Shown here one piece after another: positions 58,338-64,000 of a stretch of DNA of 64,000 nucleotides. Every line of letters starts with the position of its first letter. The first letter of the stretch is position 1. The notes below the pieces were generated by a model. It made no database searches, was not told where the DNA came from, and was given only the letters and a program-made list of their open reading frames with translations. A program made the translations under genes and the position numbers. Source of the DNA: Mactra quadrangularis (lineage: Eukaryota > Mollusca > Bivalvia > Venerida > Mactridae); NCBI GenBank assembly GCA_025267735.1, contig CM046306.1, forward strand, positions 30,583,919-30,647,918, written 5' to 3'.

Positions 58338-59466
58338 TTTAGTAGCAAACCAGGTGTTTTCATTATTTAGATCTTAACTCAGAGTTCCTGAACTTGCCGT
58401 AAATCCCTGAACTTCTGAACGCTTGCGGTGTGCACGTTCCTTCAGGAGCGCGTACGCATCGAACGTTGCTGAAGTTAGGCATTTGCAGTTGGCAGTTCAT
58501 ATTCACATTTCATCTGAGTATTTGTCTCAATACTCTGCGGGCTGTGACTATCCCGTACAAGTTAGTCACTGGTGTCATCCTGACGAACCGCTAGTTAAAA
58601 AGAAACTAGCACCTAGTTGAACTTAGAATTAACCGACATATCGAACAAAAAAGGACCCAGATCCGAGGCAGAGAGAGAGAGCGGGGTTGGGTACGCCACA
58701 AATTGGTGTCAGAATCGGGATCTGAGGCATTTAAATGATTATTTGAAATTATTTTTTGTCGCCAGAATTTAAAAGAGTTGATTTTAGGTTCATTTCTTTT
58801 AATTTTTACAGTTTTGTGAAATTTTTAGAAATTACATAATTTAAATTGTTTTATGTCGCAAAAGTATTTTTGATATTTTATTTAGGTATTTTCGCATTTA
58901 AGTTACCCAAATTTATGTCAATTTTTCAATGTCACCAATATCTTATATATGTTTTAATTACTAGCAAAATATTGAAGCATTTATAATAATTTTATTACTG
59001 TTATCTAAATTCTGCATCTTTATTGTCAGATTGTTATACCAGTAACATTGAATTAAACAATTTGGGATTATTTTTGTGCAAATTTCTTGTCTCACTGAAT
59101 TGGAGCTGAATAAGAAATTTATTAAAAGAAATACTTAAATTTGGTATCATAAATTTTAGACATGTGTTTGAGAGCAAATGCTTGGAGATATATCCAAAGA
59201 GTAAAAATTAGGGTTAAGTCTGTTTATGTGCAAATTTTGTAAATTTTGTTTGAATGTCCGTTTCTGTTTGACAGCTCAGATCACATGTGAATTGCCAGAA
59301 AATTAGAGCGTTATTTTTGTTATTTGTTTGTGAAAACTTTTTGTTGGTGCATTTTCTATTATTTGAAAAAATTGGGAAAAGTACTTTTGGAAAACATTTT
59401 GAGAACATTGCTGGACAGATAATAATTTGACAATTTCTTGAGATTAAGTATAGCAAGAACCTTTGT

Positions 59467-60231
59467 CGACCGGCAACTAAGGTTATCATTGGCTCTGCTA
59501 TTTGTTTGCGATAAGTTTGATAGGCTGATAAAGAAATCTAGGGAGCCCGGCAATTAAGGGCACTGGCTTTCTATTATCTTTTGGCTATTATTAAAAGTGA
59601 ATTTATATATGCTTCAATTGTTCACAGCTAATAATATATACAGCCGCATTAAAATTGTCATTTTGATTTGTTTAATCATTGATACATATTGAATACATTC
59701 TTGCATCTTTATATGTATTGATATATCTTATGTATATTATTGTTAAAATGCTTTCTGCATCATAAGGTCACTATTTTTAAGTTTTGTTACTTGTTATCAA
59801 AGCACTGAATGTCCTTGTTTTACTGATATTAGATTTGGATTGTAGTAGTAAATTTGATTTAACCAGTCTGATAACCTATAATTGTGTGAATACTTGCGAG
59901 TTACCCAGCAATTAAGGGTACCAGGAGTGTTTTACACTACACTGCACGTCGTTGAGTATAAAATAGTAAAGCATTTATACCCTCTGTATAAATACTTGCA
60001 TAATTAGTTAAATTTGATGACCCGACTTAATCAAAGTACTGTAAGGCCTAGTTTATCGTTTTATTAATTATTGCTTATAATTAGTAAATCTTAGATTGCT
60101 ATAATTATTTCTTTCCAAATTTTGTTTAAACTAAGCTACTTACTTAAGAATAACTAAAGTGAACTTTATTACTTAGTGTCTTTAAGGTTATTTACATTGT
60201 TAGATACTTTTGAGTTCCCGGCAATTAAGGG
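59467..60231 (+). repeat. Dispersed CCCGGCAATTAAGGG motif
   Basis: Copies at 59546, 59904 (one change) and 60217, plus a weaker one at 59467 (gaccggcaactaagg). Flanks are unrelated, apart from gag upstream and -tac- downstream. Confidence 0.75.
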
Positions 60232-60309
60232 TACAGAAAGTGATTCTAGCAGTTAATTTCTACATAAATAAGAACCTAAAGCTATTCTATAGTATAACTG
60301 ATTTTATCG

Positions 60310-61475
60310 AAAAATAAAGAAACCAAGATGTCATATACTGCCCCAGTGATGTTTTACTTTTCCAGAGATGTATCAACATTGTTCCAGTGATGTCATACAT
60401 TATTCAGTGATGTCACAAATTGTTCCAGTGATGTCATATATTGTTCCAGTGATGTCATATATTGTTCCTGTGATGTCATACATTGTTCCAGTGATGTCAT
60501 ATATGTTCCAGTGATGTCATACATTGTTCCAGTGATGTCATATATTGTTCCAGTGATGTCATACATTGTTTCAGTGATGTCATACATTGTTCCTGTGATG
60601 TCATAAATTGTTCCAGTGAGGTCATATATTATCCAGTGATGTCATACATTATCCAGTGATGTCATACATTGTTCCAGTGATGCCATACATTGTTCCTGTG
60701 ATGTCATATATTATCCATTGATGTCATACATTGTTCCAGTGATGTCATATATTGTTCCAGTGATGTCATATATTATCCAGTGATGTCATACATTGTTCCA
60801 GTGATGTCATATATTGTTCCAGTGATGTCATACATTGTTCCAGTGAGATCATATATTATCCAGTGAAGTCATATATTGTTCCTGTGATGTCATAAATTGT
60901 TCCGGTGATGTCATACATTGTTCCAGTGATGTCATAAATTGTTCCAGTGAGGTCATATATTATCCAGTGATGTCATACATTATCCTGTGATGTCATACAT
61001 TGTTCCAGTGATGTCATACATTGTTCCTGTGATGTTATATATTATCCAGTGATGTCATACATTGTTCCAGTGATGTCATATATTGTTCCAGTGATGTCAT
61101 ATATTATCCAGTGATGTCATACATTGTTCCAGTGATGTCATATATTGTTCCAGTGATGTCATACATTGTTCCAGTGATGTCATACATTGTTCCAGTGAGA
61201 TCATATATTATCCAGTGATGTCATATATTGTTCCTGTGATGTCATAAATTGTTCCGGTGATGTCATACATTGTTCCAGTGATGTCATATATTGTTCCAGT
61301 GATGTCATATATTATCCAGTGATGTCATATATTGTTCCAGTGATGTCACAAATTGTTCCAGTGATGTCATATATTGTTCCAGAGATGTCATACATTGTTC
61401 CAGTGATGTCATACATTGTTCCAGTGATGTCGTATATTATCCAGTGATGTCATATACCGTTCCCGTGATGTAAGA
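60310..61475 (+). repeat. 21 bp minisatellite (~50 copies)
   Basis: The unit is ccagtgatgtcatacattgtt, often shortened by 2 bp (attatcc). Higher-order repeats of about 331-352 bp are visible (for example cctgtgatgtcataaattg at 60881 and 61233). Minus frames reading MYDITGT are by-products. Every unit has tgatgtca, one base from a CRE/ATF site. Confidence 0.95.
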
Positions 61476-63358
61476 TTTATTTCCGGTAATTAACTGACAT
61501 TGTGTAACCTACTTGAACTGACTGATTTGCTATACAAATTCAAGTAGTTGTGTTTATACTTAAGTAATTAATGGTATGAAAACTCTAGTAAATGCATACC
61601 AGTGCTTTAATAAGTTAATTGTATGTACATGTGTGATTTTGAACTGTAACCAGTGAATCGGAGCAGACTAGACCAGATGTTGACAGAATTTATTGTATAT
61701 TGTTACTTGCAGAAGTGGTGTATTTAGCTAAAGAACATTTCGGACTTCTTCAGGAGAACATTCTGTGTATTGCTAGTGCAACATTTTGTAGTGTGTTGTT
61801 TTGAATGTTAAACATGTATGGACAATGAATTGTGAACCTTTGATATTTGTAATGTGTTGTTTTTGTGATTAGTTTTTGTTTCAGATTGACGAATCTGCTG
61901 TTTTATATATCTGTGTTCATGTATATGTAGATCGAACACATATCTACATCGGACAGGGTATATGTTTTTTTTTCTTTTGTTGCAGATATCATGTTTGGGG
62001 CATATTGGGTTATGTCCCTGCACTGTATGGGTAACATCGGGTTATATTCATAGCATAGTCCAAAAGTTACATGCTGTATAGCACTGTGTTGCCTACCCAG
62101 TGACAGGTTGGATGCTGTTTTAAAGTAATAAAGTACGGCCGATTAGTAAATGTCTTCTCGTATAGAAACATTTGTAATGTATTATGGTCATAGGCAGGTC
62201 GAACACTTACCCGTCTGGTATGAAATCTTGGGATTGTTTATGCTTTGGTCCGATTGATATATGTAGCGCATGCTTAGCAGCATAATATTGAGTGTTAAAC
62301 CCGGCAACGGACATGAATTGTTCAAATGTAGTTTTTAAATTGTTATTTAAGTCAACATCTAACTGTAAATTGTAAGTTTTGTCATAACTAATTTTGGTTG
62401 ATTCCATCAGTCTATTTGATAATTTGAATAATAGTGATTGTACTATGAAGTCTATGTTTTTGCTCCGACACTGTCTTTCATTGTAGGGATATGAATAGAT
62501 TTTCTCATGTGTTGAGTTGCCTTTGATTCATGCGTATAGATTTGACGTGTTTTACTCATGTGTTAAAATGTGTCATAGGATTCATTACTTTGACATTTTT
62601 GTGATGTATGTCTTAAATTTGTATTTTTAAAGTAACGTATGTAGAGTAATGTTTGCTTTATTTATACTTTCATATTTGCTAAGTCTCTTGTGTTGAGATG
62701 TTTTTTGTATTTTTGTGTCAAGATTTTTGTGTCACACAAGATTTGTTGTTGAGATATTTTTGCAATATAAGGCTTAGAATTCTCGTGTGTAGTTTGAGTA
62801 ATGTGTTTTACTTAAGTATTTGTTCAGTCTCTTTCTTTGAGATGTTTTTGACATATGTGTTGAGGTTTTTAAGATTCATTACTCAGGTAATTTGTAATGT
62901 GAGTCTTGGATGTTTACGTGTTTAAGCTTAGGTAATTTATGTTTGCTTAAGACTTGTTTATTTTCATGTGTTGAGATATTTTGTAGTATAGATATGTATA
63001 GTGTGCTAAGATTTTTAGATAACATACTATTCATTTTTTAAGGCATTACTTTTGTGTCATTTTTTCATTTTAAGTGTATATATGTGTACATTTGTGACCA
63101 GTGATTTTTCTTCTGGTCATTTCAATTATCTTGTATTTGATTTTTGTAAGTACTCTGCTGTGAAGACATTTTATACTTAGGTAGATAATTCATAGTTAAA
63201 GAAGTGTAGCTTTGTGCCTAAATATATTGTTTTGATTAGGATTGAATTAATAACAATGTGTACTGGCCTAATACAGCTCTATTGTGATTTAAAGGGAATT
63301 CCGAGGCGGAATTGAATGCTTACATGGGTGTCAGCATTCTTTTCGAAAAAGGGTGCAG
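61476..63358 (+). other. Distal internal region of the LTR element
   Basis: T/G-rich, no conserved coding frame. The section 62460-63060 has loosely recurring tgtgttgagat / tttgtgt words. Confidence 0.5.
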
Positions 63359-64000
63359 TGTGAAGGACCTGTATTTTGCCAGTTGACTCTTTTTGTAATT
63401 TGCTCTAACATATTTCAACTCAGACTAGGAATAGATATCTAACAAATTTTACCCAGCATTCATTGCAGCTGTCAATTAGGTATTATGCAACATTTTATAT
63501 AGATCTTATCTGATGTCAGGATCTCAAAGTTCTAGCACTCAGCATGGTGTCTTTTTGACTCTTTGATTCACATATTTTTCGGTATATATTACTTAATATT
63601 GTCTGGATTTTTGCTTTGACCAGCTAAGTATTACATAATGAATACACTAAAAGTTATTTCAACCAATGTCCAAGTCAACTGGAGCTCACCAGGGTATCTT
63701 TGTTCCACCCAAAGGTTATGTAATACCAATAGGCACCTAGAGGGGTAAATCTATTGTAGATTTATGGTACTGAAAGGACAAATTATATAGAAAATATTGA
63801 CTTAGTAGACTAATTTTATAGCCTTTAAATATTTAAATGTTTTAAAATTCTTTTAAATGATTATTGACATGGTTATAGGCAAGTTTAAGGGTGCTATTTC
63901 CTTAGTAACCAGAATACTATATTTAAGTAAGCTTATGTATATTGTTATTTTGCTTGATTTAGTCTATTTACTGGCTATTAGCATTTTAACTTTTAAAATG
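63359..64000 (+). mobile_element. 3' LTR, first 642 bp (continues beyond the window)
   Basis: Identical, as far as I can read, to 56228-56869. The remaining ~1.83 kb and the target duplication lie outside the window. Confidence 0.93.

Larger units (their letters stand above)
56228..58700 (+). mobile_element. 5' LTR (~2.47 kb) of a large LTR retrotransposon
   Basis: Begins tgtgaagg and ends cgccaca (TGT...ACA). Its first 642 bp recur without a visible difference at 63359-64000. Immediately downstream is a primer-binding-site-like tggtgtcagaatcggga. Three diverged units of about 140-150 bp (56880, 57029, 57167: atcaaaatcac...) sit in the U3 part. No coding frame. Confidence 0.9.
58701..63358 (+). 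mobile_element. Internal region of the LTR element: non-coding (LARD-like)
   Basis: 4.66 kb between the two LTRs. It opens with a PBS-like sequence (58704-58720) and ends with a purine-rich cgaaaaagggtgcag next to the second LTR. The longest frames are about 90 codons and show no Gag, protease, RT, RNase H or integrase motifs. This fits a large non-autonomous retrotransposon derivative that borrows enzymes from a partner. It contains a 21 bp minisatellite and several dispersed cccggcaattaaggg words. Confidence 0.85.

Noticed and set aside
60310..61475. CRISPR-like or coding repeat
   Set aside because: A plain 21 bp minisatellite with no spacers.

Overview
This is an AT-rich, gene-poor, intron-era metazoan genome window, almost certainly from a bivalve mollusc. 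Support comes from tRNA-derived SINEs ending in an 'acggcgttaaa' tail, repeats carrying 'tgaccttgacctttgacc' and 'acggacggacgg' tails, many short TIR elements, and intronless receptor genes of the kind expanded in bivalves. It is not prokaryotic: there are no operons, no ribosome binding sites and no dense coding. Most open frames are chance products of repeats.

Only two convincing intact genes are visible, both encoded in one open frame. One is a Cys-loop ligand-gated channel subunit (nicotinic-receptor-like, 7030-8340, +). The other is a class A GPCR (14199-15398, -). A decayed LINE reverse transcriptase lies at 10785-11712 (-).

Layout. 0-5.3 kb: SINE, foldback elements and a 2.4 kb TIR element (E1). 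5.3-10.4 kb: the channel gene and its flanks. 10.4-19 kb: microsatellite, LINE relic, foldback MITEs, the GPCR and a hAT-type MITE. 19-23 kb: a complex tandem array with a 752 bp higher-order period. 23.5-27.3 kb: a TIR MITE family member and a second 2.8 kb TIR element (E2). 29.4-30.6 kb: tandem repeats. 31-36.3 kb: SINEs and nested MITEs. 38-43 kb: more MITEs and SINEs. 46-51.2 kb: a segmental tandem duplication carrying a 51 bp minisatellite. 54.8-55.9 kb: a TIR element. 56.2 kb to the end: a large non-coding LTR retrotransposon whose second LTR runs off the window.

The most unusual signal is the pair E1 (2882-5283) and E2 (24490-27295, opposite orientation). Both have 27 bp TIRs, candidate 4 bp target duplications and a 13-15 bp motif repeated about every 185 bp. 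The two motif arrays match in order, spacing and local arrangement: singles, then a head-to-tail doublet, then an inverted pair. Yet the motif itself differs in every copy (core ACATACGTTAC in E1, AATTTCCGTTAC in E2). The whole set of sites appears to have switched in concert while the flanking DNA diverged.
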